A program made the translations under genes and the position numbers. The notes beneath the pieces were generated by a model that was not told where the DNA came from, ran no database searches, and saw nothing but the letters and a program-made list of their open reading frames with translations. A stretch of DNA of 64,000 nucleotides from Setophaga petechia (Eukaryota; Chordata; Aves; Passeriformes; Parulidae), in NCBI GenBank assembly GCA_024362935.1, contig JANCRA010000165.1, positions 612,692 through 676,691 on the forward strand, in the 5' to 3' direction. Of this stretch, positions 30,131 through 48,729 are shown piece by piece. The stretch's first letter is position 1; each line of letters begins with the position of its first letter.

Positions 30131-30818
30131 CCTGCTCTTGTCTTGCTGCTGAAACCCTGAACTTCAGTGCTCTTGAGAGCAACACTTGGGCCTAAATCCC
30201 ACTGGAATCAGCATTTCTTACAGGGATTGGCATTTGCTGAGGAACGGCTTACACTGCTCAATCTCTTGGCATCTCACCCGGGCCTTGTGTTAGAAAGGAG
30301 GAAGCTAAGTGGGTCTGTGGAGTTTCCTGGCAGGAACACAAAGCCCTGGGACAGCAAGCAGCATTCTCAGGCTGCTCTCAGGGGAAAATCCCAACAAGCT
30401 GAAGACACCTGGGCAAAGAGGTGATTACCATTGTGAGCTATGCCGGCCTGCAATAGCAAGGTCGCAGACGTGAAGGTAAAGGGCACAGTGTCCTCATGTC
30501 CTGTTTCTGCATCTTTCTGGGAAGCAGAGGAATCCTGCCTCCGCCTGTGAGGAATTCAGCATGGGAACTAATAGTTCCCGGCTGGTTTGGCTTTTGCCAT
30601 TTTTTCTTTTGCACAGCATTACTTTGTAACATCGGCTGAGCCTGCCCCCAAGGTGCCTGATTGCATCCTGTCAGCAAAGGAAGTGCAGGAAGCCTGGAGA
30701 GGAGACAGCGGTGCTTGAGGAGGCTTTGCGGCCCGCCAGCTCAGTGAGGACTGGGAATCAAAACAGCTAAATCTGCACTCCATGGGAAGATTCCCTTGCT
30801 GGTCAGCCTACGTGGAAG

Positions 30819-30919
30819 CTGTGCTTTGCGCTGGCGCGGTGGTTTGCCCTGGCGCTGTGGTTTGCCCTGGCGCTATGCTTTGCCCTGGCGCTGTGCTTTG
30901 CCCTGGCGCTGTGCCTTGT
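30819..30919. repeat. 18-bp VNTR, copy 3
   Basis: About 5.5 units of GCTGTGCTTTGCCCTGGC with single-base variants. Longest of the three alleles. Confidence 0.9.
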
Positions 30920-30924
30920 GGACG

Positions 30925-31110
30925 GACATTCCCGTTCGCGCCTTCGCAGCTGCCCGAGGCTCTCCCCCCTCACGGAGGGGCCCCGCCCCTCCCCGGGCGC
31001 CCCCTGGCGGCTGCCCCGCCCCGCCAGCCCCGCGCAGGGCGCTCCCTTCCCATGGCGCCGCCCAGCGGCAGCCGCCCCTCACTGCAGGCACGGAAGAGGG
31101 ACCGGGCCCT
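30925..31110 (+). promoter_or_regulatory. CpG-island-like GC-box cluster, copy 3
   Basis: CpG-dense core with CCCCGCCCC GC boxes between the VNTR and exon 1 (about 1.45 kb further on at 32,572). It lies between the divergent PIM-like pseudogene and the coiled-coil/kinase gene and could drive either direction. Confidence 0.5.
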
Positions 31111-31385
31111 GCTACTCCTCCTGTCACGCGCCTCCCTTCTTTTCCAAGACACAAGAGGGCTCCAAAGGAAGCGTTTTCCAGCTGTGTTCCTCTGCTTTAC
31201 TTGGTGCGGGCCGACAGTCTCCCCTGAAGGTGGCCCTAGTGTGTCCATAAGTGCTGGCACAGGAAAAAGCCCTTTCCTTCTCCCACGATTTGTCATTACT
31301 GCCTCAAAAGCACCGCCCAGCTCTGGAAGCAGAAACAGCCCGCGGCACAGTGGTGCCATCCCTGCCCAGCCGGGGCTGTCTGGAA

Positions 31386-31400
31386 CAGCAGCAGCAGCAG
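31386..31400. repeat. (CAG)5 microsatellite, copy 3
   Basis: Five CAG units at the site that carries six (copy 1) or eleven (copy 4) units. Confidence 0.9.
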
Positions 31401-32571
31401 GGCTTGCCTTGGCTTCACCTGGGAAGCCAGAAACCTCTGGAAACATCAGTGTCCACATCAGCAGTAATAAAGGGTTTATTATTATCACAGTTTATTTTAA
31501 ACTTTACAATTTCAGGGGTTATAAAAGTTGAGATTTTCAGGCAGAAGGTATGTGCTTATTGCAGCCAGGGTGGAATATCTCCGTCAGAAGCATAGTATGG
31601 TCTAAGGGGTCTCATTAACATAATTAAAGTTTGTTTTAAAGGCTTAGATTTCCATTTATTTTAAAATTTATTATTTCTGCTTTGAGCATCTGAGGATAAA
31701 GCTCAGGAGAAATCAGGTTCCAAATGACAGGTTACCCCCTTTTCCCTCAGCTGCTGTCTGTCTGCAGAGCACCACCGCAGCAGCAGAACCTGCTCTGGCT
31801 CGCTCTCTTCCTCCAGAGGCTAAAGGGGAGGCAAAGAACAGCAAATGTGTTGTTAGTCCAGGGCCTGAGCATCCTGCAGCAATCGGTGGCAGCTTTGGTT
31901 GGTTCAGTGCAAAGCTTTAGTGCACTGCAGGGCTGCAAGTTTCTGAGCAGGCAGCACTTGCTCTTTGTGGCTGAGGATGCTGTGGGCTGGAGTCCTGCCA
32001 TGACCTAGCTCTTCAGCCCAGCCACTACCACCCATGGGAAGTGGCATCTGAACTTTCACATGCAGGCATCATTGTTCAGGCATTCTCACAGGGACTGTGA
32101 CTTCCCTTGGTGTCAGAGAAGCGCTAGCATGATGTCCTTTAGTGCCCCTGGTGTGAAAGGCAGCCCCTTTGTGCACAGAGCCTGTGCAGGCTCCCTGCTG
32201 TCAGCAGAGAGCGGTCCCAAGGCGCAGTTCACAGCCTTGTGGGGTGCGGAGGAGCCACTGTTGCCTGCAGGGACCTACCCCCCTCCACGCCCTGTCTAGG
32301 TAGTTACAGGCACTGCTTTGACTGCACCCTTAACTTGGACGTGACCCAAGTTGGTTGAGAAGACTCCTGAGCAGCTCTGCATGGCAGAGACGAGGTCTGT
32401 CTGTGAAGGGCTGGGATGCAGTTCCTATCGGCTGCTCTCTAAGGCCTGAAATCCTGAGGGGAAGCCACTTGACCAGAGCTGAGCAGGGAAATGTTCCCTG
32501 CTCCTACTCAGACACTTCCAGAGCAACTCAAGGGTTACTTGAGACATAAACACCACATAAATATCACATGA

Positions 32572-35500
32572 ATGGCCCCACACAAGAGCTTTTGCCTTCA
32601 GGTGAGCTGTGTCTCTGCTTGCTGCTTCTGTCGGCTCTCAGGAGCCAACTTGCCTGCTCCTTATTGCTTGTTTGTGCTTTTTCCCTGCCCATTCCTTGCA
32701 GGTCCCGTTAGGAGAGGTTCTTGCCAGTCAGAACTCCTCGGCCCAGGCAGGAAAGGCAGAGCAGCAGGAGAGCACGGATGGAGTGCACGGCGCCCAGCAG
32801 TTCAGGTGTGTGCTAAGCTTTCTCGCTTTCTCTGAGCAGGGGTGGGCGTTGCTGGGTTTTAGGAGCCCCAGTGTCAAAGAACAAATTTGGCTTTCTCATC
32901 CTTTGACTTGCTCAGCACAGACAGGGGAAGGCAGCCCAGGGCAGGTCTGGCTGCTGACCCAGCTACAGCACAGCACTCTCCTGGGACTCACTTTTTAAAC
33001 CTTGACAAAAAGCATTTTCAACTAGACTAGAGTGAAAAGCAAGGGAGGTTCAGGCTGGGCTTAAGGACAGCAAAGCATTGAACTGAAAAGGAAATCATGC
33101 AGCAGAATAAGTGCCCCAGAGAGCTTATGCAGATTCCACCCCTGGAAATTTGGGAGCCCCGGGTGAATAGAGCTTTTAGCAGCCTGTCCAGATGCTGACC
33201 CCAAGTGTTTGGAACTGAAGACTGGGCGAGAGGCTTCCTGGAGTCTCTGCCAGCCTAAACCATCCTTTGATAATTGGATTGGAAAATCCTACCCACCTCC
33301 TCCCCAAGCTATAGCTTGCAGGCTCTTTCCTTGTTTCACTAGTGAGAGCAATAGGAATTGTGAAAGTATTCATCTGGACTTCCCAAGTGTGTCTTAGCCA
33401 AAGAAAAGCTTTTGCAAGTCCAGTATCCACTGTGATCAGAAAGGAGCAGGCAGCAAGCTCTGTAATCAGCAGGCAGGAAGCTGTTATGCTGAGAATATCT
33501 GAACTTTCTAGAAGTGTTCTGTGGCTTCTGGAAGCTTGTTTGACTTCCGCAGTGGTGACTCTTTCAGCTGCACAAATGACAAAGGGAGATGCTGGTCTAG
33601 GCAGGGAATTGCAGCATTCTCTTGAGGTGGAAGCAGAGGGCTGTTGGACACCCCTGAGACTGCCTTATGTGGGACATGGTGTGTAGTCCTGGTTTTGCAA
33701 GGAGACCGTGTGGAAACCAGAGGCTTGTTTGTCTGTCTGCTTGTCTAGATGGAAGGAGTTGGCTGCATTTGAGAGAAAGCGCCACTCCTCACGAGAGAGA
33801 GTGACTGAAGTGGCGACACAGACAGAGGAGGAATGGCCGCCTCAGAGGGATCTGCTGAAGGAAGCCGTTCCTCTGGCAGTGCCAAAGGTACGCTCCCCTT
33901 GTTCCTAGGCAGCACCTGTGGGAGAGGGGTTTGTCCTAGCAAGACCTCAAAAATGCTGCTTCTGGCAGCAAGCTGAGACCGAGACCGTGCTGTTGTTGTT
34001 GTTGTTCCTCTTGAGAAATGGTGCCCCCCCACTTCCAGGTTTGCCGCCCACAGCGGCCAGCCCGCAGGGGTCTGGAGAAGCTGCTCCAGCAGTTCTCTCG
34101 CCAGAGGCACACACTGTACCAGGTGTGCAGAGAGAAGGCGGTGCTGGAGGAAGAGAACGCTGCCCTGCAAGGCCGACTGGCAGGCACGGAGCGGGACCTA
34201 CGAGGCCTTTCAGAGCAGCTGGCAGAGGCCAGGTAAGGGCAGGGAGGAGACCCTGGGCGGGACATTATTGAAGGTCTGTAATTACAAAGGTGCTGGGCGT
34301 GATGTCAGGATTTACAGCCTGCTGTGTGCTCTCCAGATGGTTCTCACACCGAGTATAAAGGAGACACAAGCAAAGAGAAAAGGATACTGTGATCTGAATG
34401 TTATTTTTCTGCCAGCTCTAGCTCTCAAAGCTCTTTTTGGGCGCCTGCTTGGGACCCCTTGCACATGCCTGTGACAAGTTCCAAGCGAGCCAACTTGGCA
34501 CTGAATTGAGTACCAGGGAAACCGTGCAGATGTTTGCTGGAACTGGAAGTTTCCCTCTGGTTTTGCTTTCTCCTTGGGTGCAGCTGAGCATGGATTTTTC
34601 CTTGCCAAGTAGTTTGACATGGGATTTTTGAAATTCAAGGCTCTTCCACGTGAATGGTGTGAGCAGGGTGCTGATGCTTCAGGTGGAGCTGGAGGGTCAT
34701 GCTGAAAATCTTGAGAGCCTTCAGAGCTCACTCTTGTGAAGTATGGTGCCACAGCTAGATCGGCTTACAATCAATAGCAGCAGAAGGGAAAGGCCTTGTG
34801 ACTTCTTGACAGTGCCTGGGGATTCTTGCTGAGCGCTGATTCTTGCCCACTTGTCCACCCAGCCGTGTCACCTGTCAAGGTCCCTTGGGCTGCTGCTTCT
34901 TCCTTTTTGAAGAGTGCCGAGATATTTGGGCACTGCTGGCTTAGTTAGCCAAAAACTAAAGGTAGCGAGTGGTCTTGTTCATCAAATTCCAGTCATTTAA
35001 ATGGCAGGAGATCTATCTATGAAGGAGAACTATCTATGAAGGAGAACTATCAATGAAGGAGAACTATCTCCCTACCCTGAGATATTTCTTCTTCAGATAA
35101 AAACCTAGTTTTTTCTGCTTCCCTACTCACGCTGCTGGAAGCCGGAGGTTTCACTATATTGGTTGGTGAATTTCCTTAGTCCCTTTTACTCAGAGAGTGC
35201 CTGGCAAACAAAGTACCTATACTTACACTATGAATGGCATGAAACATTGGCGAGTCAGCCAGGAGAGCTGTGTTCTGTCCCCCTGCAGAGTGACTTGCCA
35301 GTGCTGATGAGCTCAGGGCTGTGAGCAGAGGCTGGGCTTTTGCTTCTTTGCAGATACTTGGTGGGCACACTAATGTGTGATAGATAGATCAGGCAACAGC
35401 AATTTGAGCTTTGGCTGCTGAGATCAAACTTAGCTGGGCTAGGTCATGAGGAAAGGCTGCCCAGTCACCTGGAGGGGCCTGCTTTGCTATGTGAAGTGGT

Positions 35501-37167
35501 AAAATAGTCCTGCTGTATCTGAGTTTCCATGCAAGATGTTTTCCATACTAAGGTGTAGAGATCTTAAGGCACATCTTACTGGAGAAACTGTGCCTGTGTG
35601 CCAGGGACAATTGCTCTTCATCTTCACTCCATGTAGGTCAGAGAAGGAGTGAAAAGGTGCAAAGCAGCCTGCTGCAGGCTCAGCAGCACATATGGGAGCT
35701 GGAGATGGCCAGGAGCCGTGTGCAAGCCCAAGTGCTCACAGCCACGCGGGCCAAGGAGGCGATACTGGGTGAGAGCCTCGTGCGCTTTGTTTCTGCTGAC
35801 GGCCCTGCCTAGTGCAGTTGCTCCCGAGCCAGCTCTGTTTGCAAGGCTCCTGAGGAGTGAAGGAGCTGAGGGCAGGTCCCTCCTTGCCTGAAACTGAAAG
35901 GGCTCCAGCTCAGCACAGTCCTCTGCTGGTGGAGTCTCTGACTCTTGCTGTGTGTCATGTTTGCAGAGGATGTGAGGGGCCTTCGTTGGGAGCTGCAAAG
36001 TGAACACATGGCTCAACAGCTCCGCTGGGCAGCAGAGCAGTTTGGGAGGGCTCTGAGACTCTGGCAATCTGCTCAGCAAGTGGAAGAAGAAAAGCTCCTG
36101 CAAAAGCTGGTAAGAAACAATACACACCTGAAGGGTGCACAGAGCCTGGCACTTGGCTTCCAGGCTCCAGCGCTGAGCACCAGGAAGAAGAGCTGGGATG
36201 GAAGGGTTAGAGCTGGGTAGAGAAGCAGAAGGAAGTGCCTGAATAGAAGTGCTTTTGAGACTGGAAAAGAGGAAACCTGAGCATGATGGCAGGTGCCAGT
36301 AAGATTTCTCCTGATGGAATATCAAGGACGCGATGCAGGCAGAACTGCAGGAAGCTGAGAGGAAGATGAAGGCAATGGAGAAGAGGCACCAGGAAGAAAT
36401 GGAAAGGATGCACAAGGTCCTGCTGCAGTACAGGCTGGCTGAACAAAAGCAGGTGAGTGAAAGAGCAGGAGGCAGTGCACTCATGCAACGAGTAGTCTCT
36501 GCCCTTGCTTCCTTTCCCCTGCAGAGCAGCAGGTGGATGGGGAAATGTCTCTGGGCGCCACGCTCTGTGCCCTCCATGGCAGCTGGTCAGAAGGACACTT
36601 ACTGGGCCACTGAAGCTCAGCTTTGCTGCCCTGAGCGGCAGGGCTGGGGCCTTGGCCTGTGGGCCAGCAATCCTGTGAATGTATTTCTGCTGGCCTCTTA
36701 GAGCTCACTTTGTTTTTTGAGGGGTTTGTTCAGGTGAGCACGGTGACCCACACAGATTCTGAACAAGTTGTCCCTGTCCATGGTGAATGCAGTCCTCAGA
36801 ACGGGGTGAAATGTAAAGTTGTTCTTTCCCTGTCACAGTCTCTCCTACGGCTGGCTGTGACAAGCTGTAGCCTCTGACTGCTCTTTGGGTTTGACTTGAG
36901 GAGGAAGGTACCAGAGAGGCAGCTCAGCTTGCAGCCTAACACCAGTGTTGTTCCTAAGGGCTTGCCTTTGAAATGCTGTGTCTGCGCCATCTCTGCCAGG
37001 CACCCCTCTGACACAAACAAATTTCTTGTGCCAGATGGACTCAGGATCATCCATCGAATCAGCGGCATCCTCTGAAGAAGACTCCTCTCCGCAGCCTGAG
37101 AACCAGAGCATGAGCAGTTCATCCTCCTCGAGCCAGGAGAGAGAGAAGCAGTGCCTGAAGCTGCTGA
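32572..37167 (+). pseudogene. Copy 3: coiled-coil exons 1-9, frameshifted in exon 5
   Basis: Exons: 1 32,572-32,601; 2 32,702-32,805; 3 33,749-33,887; 4 34,039-34,232; 5 from 35,637; 6 35,967-36,109; 7 36,327-36,452; 8 36,734-36,805; 9 37,035-37,167. Exon 5 differs from copies 1 and 2 by a net 4 extra bases right after SEKE: GAGTGAAAAGGTGC where the others have GAGTGCCTGC. This creates an immediate in-frame TGA at 35,650 and shifts the frame after it. Exon 6 is 27 bases shorter (9 codons, LAVRSLSQQ-type segment lost) but stays in frame. All splice sites are intact. The full-length protein cannot be made unless exon 5 is skipped or a later start is used; skipping exon 5 alone does not restore frame (phase 2 to phase 1). 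Confidence 0.8.
35014..35069 (+). repeat. 17-bp tandem repeat in intron 4, copy 3 only
   Basis: Three units of TATCTATGAAGGAGAAC (one base change in the third) plus a partial fourth. Copies 1 and 2 have none at this place. Confidence 0.9.
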
Positions 37168-38429
37168 GTACGTCCTGGGGTTTCTTGTGCGATCCAGCAG
37201 TGTATTATAGTGTGTGTGCCTCGGCATGAGCTGTAGTTCCTCCTCACTCTGGTGTCGGACATTTTGGACTCCCTACAGAAGCCAGTGTTGTGCTTGGGGG
37301 CAGCTAGGGAGCATTTGGGGCGTTCCTTTTGCCTTTGAGGCAAAAACTGGCAGTGGGTGGGCTTTGCCTGAGCTTCCCTGTGCAGTAAAGACAAAAGCAG
37401 GGATTGTTTTGCAAGCAGCAGAAGGCTGTGACATAGCCAATGACTCAGTGAAGGTGTGTGTGCTAGTCCGGCCAAACTGATCAGAACACTTGGCTTCCTG
37501 GATTCCCTTTAGACTCCTGACTGGTAAGCAGTCATTGGAGACAAAATACTTCCGAGAAATTGCTTGGCTGTGTGACTGGTTTAATGCTGGTAATATTTTT
37601 ATGACTTTCAGTACTTCTACTATTCTTTCTACGGTTTGGTTTGATAAGAATTCTACATTTTGCTTCGCCTGACCTCCTTGAAGAGAGCACCAGATGACAG
37701 CATAAGTAAGAGAGGAAGAGGTCTTTTCAGTAGCCCCTACAAGTTAGAAAGTTGCATTCTTAGAACAATCCCAAGGTATCAGAGAGGAAGAGTTGTTTGC
37801 AAAGTGCCCCAAAAGAAGAAACACAGGACACTTTTGTTACAATCCCTGGTTGCTATTTTAGTTGTGTCCTTAGGAAGATGCATCAAAGAGACACATCTGT
37901 GTGGCATGCTCAGATAAAACTGGCCTGCAGGCAATTCTCAGGAGGAAGCCTGCAGCCCCTCTGCTGCATGTTCCTCCAGTAGCAGGCACTTTGTCAGTGC
38001 TAATGCCCTGCTGGTAAATATTCTTGGAATACTGAGCATTGGCCTCAATCCCTGCACAGGCTCCTGCACTCTAGGAAAGCACAGCAAGGCCTTGGTGACT
38101 CTGCAGTACAACTGAGTTGCTACTTACAACTAGTAAGAGCTGCCAGTGCAGTGCTGTCAGAGAATACCCAGTTAGGTACACAACAGAGCCCAGTTTACTC
38201 AGTGTCTGCCATCAGCTGTTGGGACAAAAGGGGGATTGATTGACTCCTCTGTGGGACTGAATTCAAAGACAATCATGTTGTGTTTTGAGTGGGGTCACCT
38301 GTAGCAGTGGGGCGCTTTAGATGGTGGTTGCTGCTACCTATTTCTCAATAAGCATCTCCTGGGGAAAAGCCCCTTGGGTAAGCATTCAGGCAGGCAGTCA
38401 AGTCCACACACACCACACTCACCACAGCA

Positions 38430-38850
38430 AGCTCAGTGCACAGAGGCAGAGAGGCCTTTTCTAAGGTCAGTTCCAGCGAGGTTTATTTGAGCATGCCAGA
38501 GGGGAACCAGAAGACAAGAGATAAGCCATGTCCTCTGCACAAGGTTTAAGTAGGGGCGGATATGAGGGTAGTAGCAAGGGGCAGGGCAAAGGGAATTGGC
38601 TCTCGGGAAGAAGGGGCCGTCCACCAGGGTTATCACAACCAATGAGGAAACAGGGAAAAGAGAAACCAGGGAAAGTTGGGACTTAGAGGAAAGGAAGTGG
38701 GATGTATCAGTGTTATGCAAGAGTCCATGAGCAAGAGTTTTCTGTCTGCCCAGGTAGGGTAGAATTCTATTGTAAGTCTCCCTCCCTTCCCAAGAGGGCT
38801 CTGGGGATTTCCCTGAGGGACAAGAAATCAGAAGATTCCACAGTCAACAG
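38430..38850 (-). mobile_element. Probable LTR fragment in intron 9 (copy 3)
   Basis: Same element as 16,540-16,964, with the reverse polyadenylation signal near 38,482. Confidence 0.45.
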
Positions 38851-39863
38851 CTTGTAACACAGCTGGCTCTGGCTCTGGCTTCTTCCCAGTGGCTGTCAGT
38901 GGCCATTTGTGGGCTTTGCCCAGCTTTTTGTCATAGCTGCCCTGCCACTTACAGCTGGTGTGACTGCAGAGGCTGCAGCCTTGCTTAGCTGTGAGGTTTC
39001 AGCTGCCTTCACCTGGACTCGTCAGAGGATCAGCATCTGATTGCTGCAGGTCTCTGTGTCACGGCAGCGCCTGAGGAGCGGCGCTGTCCTTGTTCCCCGT
39101 CTGGGCTGTGCCCTGAGGGAAGATGGGGCCCGTGGCTGGTGTCCAAGGGGCTGACTGCAGTGCTAGTGACTGCTGGAGCCCAGGCTGAAGACAAGGCCTT
39201 GTAGCTTTTCACTAAATGGGGAGCAGGCAAAGTGGTCTTCAGAACTTAGCCTGCTCATAAATGAAAAGGGTTCTATTTCTTACAGCCATTGTTCTTGGAT
39301 GTAGCACAGCATGAGCTGCTGTTCTCTAAAAATGTCAAGGCATTCTTTAGGCAAACTGCTGAGAAGTAGAGAAAATCCCCTCTTCTTGTGGAATTCACTT
39401 TGCAATATTCTTTCTGCTCTGCAAAAAGAAGATGTTCAGAAAAATTCATCCCAGATGCCCGGGTGCATTTAATCCTTGGAAGTATGAAACCTTTTGTTGC
39501 CTCTCACAAGAGAGTGTTTCTTCCCAAGGAAATGAAGGGTCCTGATTTTTCAGCCCTCCCTCCCATTTGTAGATGACAACCACTTGCCTTGGTGTCCGTT
39601 CTTTTCTGGTCTCTGTCTGTTCTGATGGTTTTTCCATGGGCTTAGTTTCTGTTCAAGGCAACCCTTCAAAGGAGTGTGGGAGAGTCAGACTCTGTGCAGG
39701 CCAGAGCTGCCTGTCTTGCTGCTGTTGTTGTTCATGTTGATGTTATTGTTAGCCAAGCGACCATAAATTGCTCAGAGCCGCAGAGAATGGAGCTGGGTTT
39801 CAGATCTCCTGGAAGTCAGGATCTCTGTTTTGAAGTTTGCTTCTTGCATTCTGTTACTTTCAG

Positions 39864-46639
<6,776 letters not shown>

Positions 46640-46789
46640 CAGGCTGATTGCTGTCATCCCTGCAGCAAGGAAATGCAGGGAGCAAAGGAGATGACAAGGA
46701 CAACTTCAGCACCTGGAGAACAGAGCCCCTGAGAGCAAGTAGAAATCCTGAGGAGAGAGGGGCCAGGAAACCAGCAGCCATCAGAGCAG

Positions 46790-47280
46790 GAAAGCCTGAA
46801 GCTGCTGAGAACGTCCTGTGTATCCTTTTTCTGATTGAGCATTGTACTGTGTGTGTGCCTCAGCATGAGCTGTAGCACATGTTCCTCCTCACTTTGGTGT
46901 TGGACAGACATTTGGACTCCCTACAGAAGCCACTGTGATGCTTGGAAGCTGGCAGGGAGCACTTGGGTCGATCCTCTTGTCTTTGTGCCAAAAGCTGGCA
47001 GTGGGTGGGCTTTGCCTGAGCTTCCCTGTGCAGTAAAGACAAAAGCAGGGATTGTTTTGCGAGCAGCAGAAGGCTGAGACCTGGCCAATGACTCAGTGAA
47101 GGTGTGTGTGCTAGTCCTGCCAAATTGATCAGAGCACTTGGCTTCCTAGATTCCCTTTAGGCTCCTGACTTGTAACCAGTCATTGGAGACAAAATACTTC
47201 AGAGAAATTGCTTGGCTGTGGGGCTGGTTTAATGCTGGTGTTGTTTCTATGGCTTTTTGTACTTCTGTTATTCCTTCTCC
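46790..47280 (+). repeat. Second copy of the exon 9 end and intron 9 start, copy 3
   Basis: Counterpart of 24,925-25,415; matches about 37,147-37,630 with more divergence than the unit-to-unit level. Confidence 0.75.
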
Positions 47281-47964
47281 AGATCACATGGGCCCCTCCA
47301 TCTAAATCCCCACTCTAAGGGCTTTTCAAAGGAAAACAAAGGAAACGTGCAGCAAAGCAATCGAGGAAGCGGAAGAGATTACCAGGACCACTTCAGGATT
47401 ACTTTCTGCAATAACAGCTTGGAGCTGGATTCACAATAATAGCCCTACACACCCTCAAGCCTGTTGGAAGGTTCCCTTCCTTGTCAGCCAGGGAATAAGG
47501 TGCTACATTCCCTTCTGAACTGGCCATTCTTTCTTAAAGATGGAAAGTCCCTCCTAAGGGCATTCTGGTGTGGTTTGGAATTGGGAACGGTGTCCGTTCC
47601 TTTATCAGCTCCAACCTACACTGCCTTTGGAATGCTGCCCATTTGCCAGTCTTTGCCCAGCCAAGAACTTTGGGATGAGGAAGAAAGTGCAATTGCATTT
47701 CCAGCCAAAAGCCAGTGGAGAGCAGGGCAGCCTGTGACAGACAGTCTGAAGTTCGCCTCATTTGCCTCACGACCATCTCAAGGACAGACTTCAGGACCCT
47801 GAGGAGCCTGATCAGAATCCTGGCCTGCTAGTTCTGGATGAATGCCAAAAATCCTGAGGCCCCTGAGCAGAGTTCTGGCCTCCCAAGGGATTGTTCACCG
47901 CTGTGTCTACAGTGACTGCTTCTAGCAGGGCCTGCCAGGGGGCAGGCTGCCCCAATGTGCTTGC

Positions 47965-48638
47965 ACCTGCTTGGCGACAATAGCCCAGGAATTTTCCCAC
48001 CTCTTTGCCTGGTTGGACTTTTCTGGGGTAACCTTTGGTGGTCCAAAGAAGACCCCTCATCTGCTTTTCAACCACCATGACGGACAGACTGAGATGGAAG
48101 AAGCCTCTCTCTCAAGGACTGAGACATGAGACCCCAATACGGAGAAGCTCCCCCCTCCCAAGGACTGAGACTGGAACCCCCAACACGGGGGAGCTGTGTG
48201 TGGGAGCCGACCTGACCACAGCGGGATATTTGCCTGCAAGTGTGGCCATTGGACCAAGAAGACATTGGTCCTTGCCTACTGCTAGGAACATGGACTACCT
48301 GTTACATCTGTTCTTTATTGGATCTTTTTCCCCCTCAGCCATTTCAATAGACTCTCCAAGATCTGTTTCCCCCCACTCAGCAATGGACTATAATAGAACC
48401 TTGAGTTAACCAGAACCTTTGCGATCTTCCCGACATGACTAGGCAAACTCCATCGGCTGGACTACGAGGACTTTGTCTTTCTACGCTTGCTTGCTACATC
48501 CCCTCTCTATTTCTCACTCCCCCTTTCTCTATCTTTTTCCTCTCCCTTAATCCCTCCATCACATTTGCTGTGCTCATTCAATAAAGGTGCATTTGTTTGG
48601 ATTAATACTGAAATCCCCACTGTGTCGCGTTTTGCACT
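47965..48638 (+). mobile_element. Probable retroviral LTR (copy 3)
   Basis: Counterpart of 26,100-26,770, with AATAAA at about 48,581. Confidence 0.5.
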
Positions 48639-48645
48639 CTGAGAT

Positions 48646-48724
48646 TGTCTTGGTTTGGAAAGACAGGAGTCTGCTAAGGAAGGCAGGAGCCTCCCCTGAA
48701 ATGGAGAGTGTAAACCCTCCCCAG
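48646..48724. mobile_element. ERVL-like LTR, truncated to its first ~80 bp (copy 3)
   Basis: Starts TGTCTTGGTTTGG as in copy 2, then jumps at about 48,724 into the sequence that follows the LTR in copy 2. A deletion of roughly 680 bp. Confidence 0.65.
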
Positions 48725-48729
48725 CCCAG

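Larger units (their letters stand above)
30140..31460 (+). repeat. Alpha block, copy 3
   Basis: Matches 5098-6365 (inverted) and 51,340-52,620. An open frame from 30,782 to 31,531 runs through the GC-rich core but differs in length and frame in other copies because of VNTR and CAG changes, so it is not called as coding. Confidence 0.85.

Noticed and set aside
30782..31531. 249-codon frame through the CpG-rich alpha block
   Set aside because: Low-complexity, GC-driven composition. VNTR and CAG length differences change its frame and length in copies 1 and 4, so it is not conserved as protein.
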